Source: Symsagittifera roscoffensis (Eukaryota; Xenacoelomorpha; Acoela; Convolutidae). From it: a DNA stretch of 64,000 nucleotides. The stretch lies in assembly GCF_963678635.1 (NCBI RefSeq), contig NC_087069.1, positions 19,130,660 through 19,194,659 on the forward strand, read 5' to 3'. The position numbers were made by a program, and so were the translations under genes. The notes beneath the pieces were generated by a model that did not search any database, had not been told where the DNA came from, and saw only the letters and a program-made list of their open reading frames with translations. Positions 47,740 through 57,706 of this stretch are shown here, piece after piece; the first letter of the stretch is position 1; each line of letters starts with the position of its first letter.

Positions 47740-48391
47740 GAATGACCCTTCATAAGTCAGAAGCGTGCAGGAAGGAAGACGAGACGTTAATGGAGTACGA
47801 CATGATCGAGCCGTCGAAGTCACCGCGGGCTTGTGGCGTGGTCATGGCTAAAGAGAAAGGGGGCAACTTAGGTTTTGTTGTGATTTCCGTTACCTGAACG
47901 CAGTGACGAAAAATCACGCATACCCGATTCCCCGCATCGATGAGAGCCTTTCCAAGCTGGTGGACGCGAAGTTATTCACGACGTTAGATTTGGGCTCTGC
48001 GTTCTGGCAAGTGCCACTTAGAAAGCAAGATCGTGAGAAAATGGGCTTCGCGTGCGAGCTGGGATTGTTCCAGTGGAAGAGGATACCGCTCGGATTGTGC
48101 AACGCGACGGCAACATTCCAGCGACTGATGGCCCAGGCACTCACGAGTGTGACAAAGAAATACGGGAACCTCGTCATGTGTTATGTCGATGACGTCGTGA
48201 TAGCAACACCAACCCTGGAGTATCACATAGAGAGGTTGGATGAGGTGTTTACTTGCATGAAGCAGGCGGGCCTGAAGTATAAACCCTCAAAGTGTGAAAT
48301 CCTCAGAGACTCCATAAAATATCTGTGCCGCCTGGTGGATAATCATGGAGTGAGACCGGATCCCGAAGCGGTCGAAGCGGTCTTGACCTGA
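47740..48391 (+). pseudogene. Reverse transcriptase
   Basis: The main frame (47903-48391) shows FTTLDLGSAFWQVPL (motif A with catalytic Asp), PLGLCNATATFQRLM (motif B) and CYVDDVVIATP (motif C, YVDD; codons about 48181-48195). GLKYKPSKCEIL follows. All are classical Ty3/Gypsy RT motifs. The finger region (YDMIEPSKSPRACGVV, then DFRYLNAV) lies upstream, split by frameshifts (about 47775-47905). The enzyme copies element RNA to cDNA. A TGA at 48389 interrupts the frame just before the connection domain. Confidence 0.92.
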
Positions 48392-49207
48392 AAGGCACCC
48401 AAGACAGATACACAACTGATGAGCTTTCTGGGGTTTGCTAACTATTATCGGGAGTTTGTCAAGGGATACGCCGATAAGATATACCCCATGCAGCAGTTGA
48501 TCAGAAATAAAGGGAAAAAATTCACTTGGACTGATGAGGCACAAGTTTCAATTAAAAACATTAAACGTGAAATATGCGAGGCACTGGTCCTCGGCATGCC
48601 AACAGAGAAGAGGATGTTCGTGTTAGACACGGATGCATCAGTAGTTGCGATATCAGGCATACTTCACCAGGAGCAAGAGTGGAACGGGAGAACGGTTCTC
48701 CGTCCGACAGCCTACGGAAGTAAGGTCCTGAGCGATACTGAGATGAAGTTCGGCGCACCAAAAGCGGAAATGTTCGCGGTTATCACTTTCGTGGAAAAAT
48801 ACAGGGCCTACTTGGAGAGTGCTCCCTTCAAGTTGCGTGTGGATAATCGTGCCCTTGCCTGGCTGAAAACCTGTTCGATGGACCAAAGTTATATTGGTCG
48901 TTGGATCGTGCACCTGGTTGGATACCACATGATCATGGAGCACCGTACCGGTGACAAGCACCAGAATACTGGTAGCCTCAGTAAAAAGGCAGAATTCTAT
49001 GAGCGCTTAGAGGAGAAGCAGGCCAATCAGGCAGAAATCAAAGACGGATTTTCCTTTCTAGATAAGGAAACCTACGATAAACTACCACTCACAAGGTGGC
49101 TGGACAAGTCAGGGCACCCCATACGAGGACACCCTGAACTTCCGGTGGAGACGGCCGCTGAAATAAAGATATTGGCCAGGGTGATCCTGTCGCATTGGAT
49201 CTGCTAG
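48392..49207 (+). pseudogene. RT connection and RNase H
   Basis: The same frame as RT continues with SFLGFANYYREFVKGYA (thumb/connection) and MFVLDTDASVVAISGIL (RNase H strand 1, catalytic Asp). KAEMFAVITFVEKYR (Glu), LRVDNRALAWLK (Asp) and EHRTGDKHQNTGSLSKK follow, the last being the C-terminal motif, where the usual Asp of ADxLSR reads Gly in TGSLSK. It would degrade the RNA strand of the hybrid. The frame ends at a TAG (49205) where the product moves to frame 1. Confidence 0.9.
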
Positions 49208-50440
49208 TCCGATCCAAACTGGTGCAGCAAGAGCTTACCAGGCTGGGTATAAACAGCATAGCCCTACTAAACAGGACAGTGAACGTGGCGCCGGACGTCA
49301 TGGGAAAGCTCCGTGACTTGCAGGATAGAGAAGTTGACAGACATGATCGTGAGTGGATGGAGACCATCCAACGGTTGACCGTCACTGAGAGAACGGTGAA
49401 GAGGCAAGTGGGATTGCTGGTCGATAGTGAACCAGCTGGTGAGCTCAAGGCCGAAGGATGTCTTGTTGAGGACTTCGTTCACAGAACGTGGGACATCGAA
49501 CCAGATCCAAGCAACTGAAGAAGTCAGGGTCAAATCGAAATCCAGCTTCACGAGAAGAGTACAATTTACGGATGCAAGGGAAGAGTAAAAACCGAGCTTG
49601 AATTGTTCATCCGGGGACGAGACAATATCCGGGGAGTTAGACACTTTCGAGCCGTACAGGACGACTTGTCCGGGGAGACAATGTTGGGACAACCAAAGAC
49701 AGAATGTTGTCCGGGGAGCCGGATTCAAGGCGACCAAGGGACAAAGTTTTGTCCGGGGAGTCGAGAAACATCATAGACAGATCGGAACATAATGATGTGG
49801 AATCCATCGGCTCGAGGACTCGAGGACTCGAGGCCCCAGTCGTGGGAAAACACATCGGAGACTACTTCCAATTCGGATGTTTTGGAGATTGCGATTCATT
49901 CCTTGTTGGTGGAATGGAAACAGCGCGGGCTGGAGCGGGAAATGCATCAGGGCCCGGACAGAGACAGGTATACCTCTGATGAGGAGGGCACTGTAGTGGA
50001 CAATGCCGCAGATGAGTTTGAACTGATAGCTGTGTCGAAACGCCCAACCAGATTACTGCCACATGGTACGGTCGTCCGTACCAATCTGGAGCCATCTGTG
50101 CAGGAAGCAACACCTTTGAAGAAGATATGGTGTGTCAAGTTGATGGACGATGCCCATGCTCCGGAGATAATGAGCGGGCAACTAAACGTGGTAAAGACGT
50201 ATCTGAAAGCCAGATACCGGTTGTCGGACCTCCTAAGGGCTCATCGAAAAGACAGAATGACGAGCAATCTGAAAAGATGGGTCGAGAACGGGGCACCTGA
50301 CAAAGGAGATTTAGAGGAAGACAGCTATAAGATTTTGAAGCAATTTTACATGAAGAGAAAGGATCTGTTGTACCTGAACAAGTACGGAATCGTAACCTGT
50401 AAACGCAAGGAAGAGGACAAGGTCCTCTACAAGTATAATT
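49195..50440 (+). pseudogene. Unusual linker between RNase H and integrase, with LSGE-type repeats
   Basis: The frame starts DLLVRSKLVQQELTRLG and NRTVNVAPDVMGKLRD and runs to 49518. It then enters a shuffled acidic, repeat-bearing zone (49590-49800) containing five TCCGGGGA words (most TGTCCGGGGAG). These encode LSGE/SGE-type residues about every 12-15 codons, followed by three ACTCGAGG units near 49810. The frame from 49792 continues through DEFELIAVSKRPTRLLPHGTV and the pre-integrase residues YKILKQFYMKRKDLLYLNKYGI. A variable, disordered insertion here is not part of standard Ty3/Gypsy pol. Its function is unknown. Confidence 0.6.
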
Positions 50441-51414
50441 CAATATGTTACCAACGTTATACCAGACCGAATTGCTCTTTCGTTCACATGATCAAATGGG
50501 CCATCAAGGCGTGGACAAAGTGTAAAACAGGGTACAGAAACGATTCGAATGGCCTGGTTTGAAGAAGGCTTGCGAAAAGTGGATCTCTGCATGCTTGTCT
50601 TGTCAACAGGCGAAGGACCCCAGGAAACTAAGACTCCCTCTGCAGTCAATAGAGTCATCGGGATTCAACGAAGTAGTGCAAATTGATCACCAGAAGATAT
50701 GCATGACAGCCACAGGCTACAATCAGGTGCTGGTAAGGATCGATCATTTCAGGAAATATGCAGAGGCAGCCACCTGCATGACAGCATCAGCAAAGGAAAC
50801 ATGCGATCACTTGATAAGTGTGTGGATAGCGAGGCACTAATGCCCATCACATTCCAATCGGACAATAGCAAAGCATTCGTGGGCGATCTCACGAAGGAGT
50901 TATTGAAAAGGTTGCAGGTGGCACAGGCCCACTCAACCACTTATCACCCACAAACGAGTGGCCTAGTTGAAATGCAAAATCGCACGCTGGTATCCATGTT
51001 GAGAGTCTATTGCTCACGCTACATGGATGGCTGGGATAGACACTTGCCGCAAGTGATGGGCGCTTACAACAGCACAGAGCATTCCACCACGAGAATAAGT
51101 TCACATATGATGCTAGCTGGTCACGAAAAAGCTCTTCCGTTAACGTTCTTCTACCCTGAGTGAAGAAGGGAAGAAAACAGCACCACAATCGTACGTGCGT
51201 GATGTTATAAGGAGGCAGCAGGACCTCAATGACTTATGCAGGAGCAACACGCAACAGGCGCAAATTATACAAAAAAGAGATTTAATTAAAAGACTGCAGA
51301 TGCAAAAGCCAACTCAGTCGGCGATTACGTCTGGGTGTTCCAGGAAGTAGTTCCACCGAAAGGAACCAAAAAAATTATTTAAAAAAATGGCGCGGCCCAT
51401 TTCAAATAACAGAA
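50440..51414 (+). pseudogene. Integrase
   Basis: The zinc-binding HHCC is visible in pieces: HDQMGH (codons 50487-50504) and CLSC (50592-50603), in different frames. The catalytic core shows IDHQ (Asp at 50685), FQSDNSKAF (Asp at 50861) and GLVEMQN (Glu at 50969). The last two are exactly 35 residues apart, giving D,D-35-E. YHPQTSGLVEMQNRTLVSM and GAYNSTEHSTT are typical of Ty3/Gypsy integrases. GPF (WRGPFQITEM, about 51385-51414) follows near the C-terminus. At least three frameshifts (near 50510, 50830 and 51170) inactivate it. It would insert cDNA into the host genome. Confidence 0.9.
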
Positions 51415-52320
51415 ATGCACCAAGGAGGTCGGTTTTATCGACTGAGCACCCGAAGAGCATCTCATCACAAAAACATCAAACCGCACAATGCCTCATCAGT
51501 TGACTGGTGTATCCCAGCGGACATACAGGAAGGAGACTATTTGATAGTGGATCCTGCTTGTGAAGTGAATGAAAGAGGTAAGCGCGACAAAAACGACGGG
51601 AATGAGGTGGTAGATAATTGCAATCTGCCGCTGGACCTCGAGTTGACCGAGCGAGTGGAGGTGGACGACGAAACTCTACCTTATGACGAAGAGGACTGGG
51701 ACTGCTCAGAACAAACTGAAAATGACAAAGGAGTACAACCTGACTTTCCTCTCACCATGGAGACACGCCAGAGCAAGAAATAAAAGAACAAGAAGAAGTA
51801 CAACCCGTATGGCGAGGATTTCGTTATAGACAGGATAGTTTTAAGCGATATGATGGAGTCGCTAGTGGGTCTGGATGAAGTAGCGATGCCAAGAGAGATC
51901 GACTTGGTGATGACATGGACCAGGATTGGATCGACGATCGCTCCGAACCAGAAGTAGAGTTCGAACCAGAGGTGGAGCAGACTCATGAGCAAGAATTAAC
52001 GAACTTGCGACTGCTCGAATGGCTCCACGATCTGCCAGTGGATCCTAAAGAGACAATCTTGACCATTCAGGATGTCGATAAAGACGGCATCAAATACGTC
52101 AGCCATGACAATACCGAGTCCAACTGGGTCACTCCAGATGGCCCTCTAGGCGTTTCGCAATCCAACCTCGATCTGCTCGACTTTGGGCGATCGATGGGCA
52201 CGTCGATGGATATTTTTGCTCGGGGAGTGGGGGTAGGACTCACCCACACCGAAAACCTGCTCATCAAAAAAATTTAATCGGCAAGAGAAACCGGAGAACT
52301 GAAACGGAAGGCGAGAACGC
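51415..52320 (+). pseudogene. Acidic C-terminal tail of Pol
   Basis: After the GPF motif the frame runs GGRFYRLSTRRASHHKNIKPHN (end of the integrase domain). An acidic tail follows (ELTERVEVDDETLPYDEED). A TAA (51781) and then a shift to frame 3 (51915-52277, LTNLRLLEWLHDLPVDPKE) interrupt it. It is rich in Asp and Glu, has no recognised domain and leads directly into the macro-like domain. No chromodomain was recognised. Confidence 0.6.
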
Positions 52321-52323
52321 TAA

Positions 52324-52828
52324 AAACCACCTTTCGGACAAATTTTTGAATCTTATTTTGACCTACCGAACCATTATTCAAACAATATCGTCATAACGGT
52401 CAGCGATTTCATTTTCACGGAACGTAGATGCGCTATAGCGATAACCGCGGATGTAAGCTTCAAAACAGCACTAGCGGCTGACTTTAAAAGAGAGTATAAG
52501 AATATCGAGTTTTTATGGAAACAGAGGCCCGGAGGGATGATAGCGCTGCCCCCTGTTGCATCACAGATACCAGGGAAATATTTGTGTTTGATTTTAATAA
52601 GGCCACTGAAAAGCAACACGTAAGTCCAGATGGCTTGGTATTGGCCTTGAATCGACTTAGGGATTTTCTGGTTGAGAGAGGAGTGACCTCTCTCTCTCGT
52701 TACCAGTCTATGATCCAAATAGGAGAAAGCTACATCCGAGAGAGTTATATGCCCTTGTTCACGTGATATTTTCAGAAACTGACGTAGAGGTTTACTTACA
52801 TAAAAAATACTATCTGAGTATATGCTAG
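52324..52828 (+). pseudogene. Macro (ADP-ribose-binding-like) domain at the Pol C-terminus
   Basis: Frame 1 (52324-52620) reads NIVITVSDFIFTERRCAIA, then ITADVSFKTALAADFKREY, then PGKYLCLILIRPL. Frame 3 (to 52766) continues with SPDGLVLALNRLRDFL and ERGVTSLS, ending at a TGA. TDVEVYLHKKYYLSIC runs to a TAG at 52826. The pattern is that of a macro domain of the Poa1/TARG1 type: a hydrophobic strand, a (V/I)(S/T)AD then (I/L)A..F loop, a YL(I/L).. strand, SP..L..AL..L, and a GV.SLS strand. Such domains bind or hydrolyse ADP-ribose adducts. The conserved GxGxDxLxW-type loop after the SLS strand is not recognisable, so activity is doubtful. One frameshift near 52618. Confidence 0.6.
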
Positions 52829-53292
52829 GAGTTGCATTCGGCGATAAGTGGTTTTTATTATAGGTACTTTATAGGCGTTAGGATTAGTTTAGGCAAGCTA
52901 CTAGGGATTATGTTTTTATGTAATAGAGTGAATATTTGATGTTTATGTGTTATGTTATAGTTAGGTTATGTTTTTTGTGATGTGCGTGTGTGTCATAAAT
53001 GACCTGGAACACTCCAGGTAGTGAAGGTGACAACGCTCATTTGTGTTAACTTAATAAGGTTGAAGGTGGACGATCAACTTTGGTGCTAAGTTTTAAATCA
53101 GCAACGAAGAGAAAGTTTCAAGGGATAATTTTAAAAAAAAAGACGTGAATGATGTTTTATCCTGAAAATGGAACGGCATGAAATTATGGTTTTAAATTGT
53201 GACTTGCTTTTTAGATCTTGATTGATCCAGTTTTGTTTATTGAATTTGACAAATCAGAAGGAACTCGACGACGAAAGATAAACTGTAGAAAG
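52829..53292 (+). promoter_or_regulatory. AT-rich spacer with splice-acceptor-like end
   Basis: About 460 bp of AT-rich, non-coding sequence separates pol from the downstream block. It contains GTTATGTTATAGTTAGGTTATG and, at its end, a pyrimidine-rich TTGCTTTTTAG (AG at 53214-53215). From the following base a frame is open, with first ATG at 53293. This looks like the 3' splice site for a subgenomic mRNA, as used for env-type genes in some retroelements. That interpretation is inferred. Confidence 0.4.
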
Positions 53293-54414
53293 ATGCGTGA
53301 CTCGAACGATTTGATGGAATTCCTCTCAGCTAGTCTAGGAGCGACTTTGGACGAGATATACCAGCGGCTGATTGACTGTGACTTTGCACAAGAAGACCCG
53401 GGATTGGCGATGTTTGTGGTCTCGCTCCTCAACGCGTTAGGACGAGAGGGTCGAGGGACTCGCCCCACGGAAATAGTACTGATGCTGGCCTTCGGTGAGT
53501 CCGGGACCGCCGAGAGAGGTCGTAACCGATTAATGAGATGGCGGCGAGGAGAAATGTCCGGCCATGACTTGGCTCGTGAGCCGGGACTAGGCGAGCAGAG
53601 GGATCACCGGCTAGGTGAGATGCCCCTGTACAGCCGCTCATCGGAGCAAAGAGACTCTCCAACAGCTGCTCCTCCATTGAAGAGGGTGAGGATGAACGAA
53701 ATAGAGATCCAGACCTCGGAGACGATTGAGACGTTGGAGAAAAAGGAGAAGGATCAAAGTGACCTGTGTGCCAAGCTGCAGGAGTACAGGGCATTAGCTC
53801 GAGAAAGAGACGAATGGAAAAAGAAGTTTGAAGATCTGCAAATTGCCTTCAAGGAAGAAGAGATCAAACACCTGAAGGAGCTATATATGGCGAGGGTGAG
53901 CCAAGTGTCACCGGAGGTTCTGGCAAGGATGAACTCCTCGGATGCATCCAGAGACGCACGTCCCAGGACGAAGGCAGAGGAGCTGTGCGCACCGAGAGCC
54001 CGAGGCTCCTCAGCAGACATCACAGTCTGCTCCGAACCCGAGAAATACGAAACCGGTTCCTTCAGACACCTATCTGGCTCCCCAGTTTCAGTTGTCATTC
54101 AACCAGGTGGCCAGAGCAACGATGAACGAGATCAACAGGACCACTGGCCGGACGCTGGGTTCTTCCTTTCCCAACGCCTTGATCGTTCCCCAAGTAGCTC
54201 GGAGCGAACACCTCGAACCATAGCATCAACGGGGACTGCGCATGGCGGACTGGTTCAGAAGTCTCGTGTAGTTGACATCAGGAAGAACCTAATGGTGCGC
54301 AACCAGTTCGTGCATGTAGCCGCGGAGCATCCTCGAGCTTGCTTGAATGGCATAGGCTGGAATTCCGCCATAAGCAACCAGGCAGCTCCCCAGGGAATTG
54401 TCATTTGGTTTTAG
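53293..54414 (+). pseudogene. Coiled-coil accessory protein N-terminal to the first SGNH domain
   Basis: From ATG 53293 frame 1 gives about 370 codons. It starts with a helical N-terminus (DLMEFLSASLGATLDEIYQR, FVVSLLNALGREGRG). A basic PPLKRVRMNE patch follows, which could be a nuclear-localisation signal. A long charged coiled coil comes next (IETLEKKEKDQSDLCAKLQE to KEEEIKHLKELY, about 53720-53890). After about 53940 the coding sense probably moves to frame 2 (DTYLAPQFQLSFNQVARATM, 54050-54220) and then to frame 3, where the SGNH domain begins. No family recognised. Its position after the spacer suggests it is the first protein of a separate transcript. Confidence 0.5.
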
Positions 54415-55151
54415 GAGATAGTTTAGTGAGGGATCTGAACGAGATCTTTGTCATTGGTCAGACTACTGTTGTATCTTTTGGAGGAGCTTCCGTGGCTCAG
54501 GTCATCAAAATGATAGAGTTCCAGGGCGAGGATTACCTAGACACGTTGGTGATAATGCTCGGGACCAATGACGTCTCGAGGGCCCCTGTAACCCCAGAGG
54601 GCAAGGGGGCCCCTCTTGGTCTGCCTTTTGAATGAGCTGAAGGAGAAACACAGGCCCAGACTCGTGGTGCTGTGCACGAAACCGCAGAACCCAAAGGTGG
54701 CAGACTTCATGAACGGCAACGTGACCCGGTGGAACGAGATGACCCGCGGTCTGGTGAGAAGCAACCCCGGCGAGCTCCGACTAATGGTTCTTTCAACACC
54801 CAGCAAAAGAGACGCTGGATCAATGACGTGTTCCAGACGCAGTTAAGGGAAGTGGAGCAAGAATTGAGGGCGACCAACTCACTGGCTTGGACCAGTTCGA
54901 CTGGAGGAGGTAGAGTGAGGGGCAACGTGCCGGAATCACTCGTCAACCGCCTCGGGCCCCTGGCAATGGAAACGGGTGCAGCTGCTCCCGTTGCTCCAAG
55001 CTCAGATGTGAGAGAAAGTTTGGGGACTGCTCCTACCCCTAGAAGACAACCATTGGAGAGCCGACTTGGGGTATCGATTGATCAGAACCAGACTAGCCCC
55101 AGACCGTGTATGGGACTAACAACCCGGCCGCTACAGCAACCCAAGCTTTGA
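54339..55151 (+). pseudogene. SGNH/GDSL-hydrolase-like domain 1 and Ser/Pro-rich tail
   Basis: LVLGDSLVRDL (block I, catalytic Ser in GDS, about 54402-54434), VVSFGGASVAQV (block II Gly) and LVIMLGTNDVSR (block III, GTND, about 54550-54585) follow one another in frame 3. The fold continues in frame 1 (RPRLVVLCTKPQNPK, NEMTRGLVRSNPGELRL) and returns to frame 3 at FNTQQKRRWINDVFQTQL. SGNH enzymes hydrolyse esters or acetyl groups, and esterase domains of this fold are known in some LINE ORF1 proteins. The expected Asp-x-x-His of block V is absent where the sequence jumps from GELRL to FNTQQ, so there may be a small deletion. A low-complexity tail (GTAPTPRRQPLE) follows. Confidence 0.75.
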
Positions 55152-56440
55152 CGACAAGCCAATCGACAAGCGCCGTGCCAGCGGAAGGGGTTGAACCAAG
55201 CAGCGTGCTGCTTTGGAACCGTCCAGACCCCAGCGGTTGGGGACAGTATAAGACAGACAAGTCGCCAAGGCTGAACATGAACACATTGACGTGTCGAGAG
55301 GACGCTAGGAGGATGATCGATGGAGATGGTCCCACAGTGACGAGGTTGTATCGAATATCGGGCGAGGACTGGCTTTTGGAGGAACAGGAGCAGTTTAGCT
55401 CCGCGACTACGCTCAGGTTCATGGACCTCGATGGATTGCCTCAGGACAATACCTTTGGGCCCTTGAATACCCGATCTCTTAGGGACATCCGTCGGAGAGC
55501 CAGGAAATTGACACCACCTGTTCGGAAGAGCAAATTTCTGGCAGAGAATAAGCCCAATAACAAACACCACAAGCTGTATAGGCAGTTCACCAAGCCACCC
55601 GACCAGCCGCCTGGTGAGTACTCGAGAGACTATCCCCGAGCGACCGCGGTGAAACGGGACGATATTAGATACGAGGGACTAAGGGCACCAGTGGGTGACA
55701 GCCTGTTTGCTGCCTATGATCCTTTGGATATGAAGGAGGCTAAATATCTGATAGTTGCCAGTTCAGACTATTCCTACAAGCCCCGTTCTCTCTTTTGGCC
55801 GGATGTGATATTCTTGACGGCGCCTAGGTTAGACTGGGGGCAACCAGCAGGCATGACGATAAGCATGCAAAGGACGATCAGTATGTAACCGCAGGTGATT
55901 GTGATTGCCGGCTCGAATGACCACTTGCAGAGTAGACGGTTGTTGTTCCGTCTGACTGATGGATCAATCCCGAGCAATGAAGTCATAGGAGAAGCTATAA
56001 TGACGCTGCTCTCAGCCAAGACCGAGGTGGAGGCATCAGTACAGCGACACTTCGCCAAGAATATGGTGAAGGTCATCTTTGTATTATCACCGGGATATGC
56101 CGCATTGCCAGAACCCCTACAGTTTGTGTACACGATGATCACAACTTTAGCGGAGGGAATTCAATTCAACGTGATAATACCTGCGCCGAAGAGGATAGTG
56201 GATCCTAACAACTACTACCCACCCCGGTCGGAGCTTCCTGCCATCTGGGCTGACATTTCCAATGCTATCCAGGGACTCAAGGATTGCAGCACAACTCGGT
56301 TGGTGCTGGACGAAGTCCTGCTGTTGGAGATGTCCAACTTCGCCAGGTTGCTGAAGTTGAGGCCAGGGATAGATGATGATCACCTGTTGGTACAACATGT
56401 GGCCAAAGACATCTGGTTCAGGCAAACGGATTACGCGTAA
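55106..56440 (+). pseudogene. SGNH-like domain 2 protein
   Basis: One frame (2) stays open for 445 codons apart from a TAA at 55886. The N-terminal 200 residues are Pro/Arg-rich (SGWGQYKTDKSPRLN, RDIRRRARKLTPPVRKSK). Then come KYLIVASSDYSYKPR, FWPDVIFLTAPRLDWG and, after the stop, VIVIAGSNDHLQSRR, followed by KVIFVLSPGYAALPEPLQF and ELPAIWADISNAIQGL. The order strand-(S)SD..., strand-..G, strand-GSNDH resembles SGNH blocks I, II and III, but with SSD instead of GDS. No signal peptide or membrane segment. I do not recognise a named family beyond this fold. Activity cannot be judged. Confidence 0.5.
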
Positions 56441-57295
56441 AATGAACAAGGGAGGACAGTCAGAAAAATATAACATCGGCGGAAGAGGATCTTATGACAT
56501 TGGCTTTGCGGACGAAGCCACACAACAACTCTTGGTTGTACCTTTCACCAAGTTTGTGTATCTTGAGAGAAGACGCATTCGAGCATGCACCGTCGGTAAT
56601 CAAAGAGATACACGCTTACCTGAAAAACTTGTTAAACGAGAGGGAGTTAGCCGGGGGTATGATGCTACAATTGATGCAAGATGTGAACACAATGTCATTG
56701 GATAAATTCCAGGCTGATATTTTGGCCACGAGGGCACAATATGAGCGATCAGACGCTATCCTGGATGGAATGGGAGTGGGATGGACGCCATCCTTCCTGT
56801 CAACGTGTTACCCGAGGGCCTTCCGGAATCTGATCGCGAGCTTTGTTATGGATATCCGGAAACTATCGATCGGTCTGGTACTAGCACTGTAAGTGACGTT
56901 TGGTCACGAGAACTTTGTGGAAGGACCTGCGAATCTCTTCACCCAAGCGTTAGCGGACCTGAGTTTGGATGGATTCCTTACCCTGATTGCTATGACGGCT
57001 GGACGATTTGCTCGTGCTATTACGCTACCCCGAACAACTTCAGGGAGCGAGTCGTGAATTCAACGCGCAGTTGGAAACCGCCTCGTTCAAGAAGATGAAG
57101 GATTGGATGATCCTCTTGCTCCAATATCTCCTGCAGCAGAGTAGTAGTATCACAGGAGAAGATAAAGTGGCAAGGCGGGCGAGTGAATGCAAGCAGTATT
57201 GTGGCATGCCCTTGCTGACAGATCTGGCCGTGATGATGCGGATCGATCCGCTGGCTCTAGTCCATGGACTGAGGGAGTTCGTCACGGTGGTGTAA
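56441..57295 (+). pseudogene. Helical accessory protein, unrecognised
   Basis: Frame 1 (56494-56892) reads FEHAPSVIKEIHAYLKNLL, MMLQLMQDVNTMSLDKFQ and MGVGWTPSFLSTCYPRAF. After a TAA it continues to about 57055 (NLFTQALADLSLDGFLTLIA, MTAGRFARAITLPRTT), then shifts to frame 2 (57008-57295; SFKKMKDWMILLLQYLLQQ, PLLTDLAVMMRIDPLALVHG). The product is almost entirely amphipathic helix without a membrane segment. No family was recognised. The LF..DGF..LI...A plus WM..LL.YL pattern faintly recalls a Bcl-2-like helical bundle, but the evidence is too weak for a call. Confidence 0.45.
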
Positions 57296-57301
57296 GGACA
57301 C

Positions 57302-57706
57302 GTGATGTCATTTGTATTCCCGGACGTACAAGTGAAGGCGTACAGGAACTCGGTGTTGTATGTCAACTTAGTCTCGGTTGTGGATTGTTCCGTGCTGAAT
57401 TGCATGAAACAGAAAAAACTGAGATTGTCGGCTAGCGACGACAGGTTATTCGGAAGAATAACTGAGCCAGGTTGGATGTTGATGGACTTCAACAACAATT
57501 TTAAGTGCCGAATGGGCCGCGAGGACCATTCCCATGTCCAGTTCAATCCGAAGTTTCGGAATCTGCGACCAGTGGTGAAGGATTCAGGAGAGGTGATGCG
57601 GGCCAACTGTGGCCGGGAGCCTATTCACACGTCAAAGAGAACCAGCAAGCGTGGCTTTCCGGGTCCAGGCCGCTGCCGGACCAATGCCCCCGATACCCAC
57701 CGATAA
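57302..57706 (+). pseudogene. Accessory protein fragment, unrecognised
   Basis: Frame 2 resumes after a TAA (57293) and reads FVFPDVQVKAYRNSVLYVN, ITEPGWMLMDFNNNFKC and HSHVQFNPKFRNLRPVVKD. It is strand-rich in character, unlike the helical segment before it, and may be a separate beta domain of the same polypeptide. From about 57630 the coding sense appears to pass to frame 3. No family recognised. Confidence 0.45.

Noticed and set aside
53429-55570. Long minus-strand frames (89-162 codons)
   Set aside because: They run opposite to the accessory proteins in a GC-rich region, where antisense frames stay open by chance. No domains.
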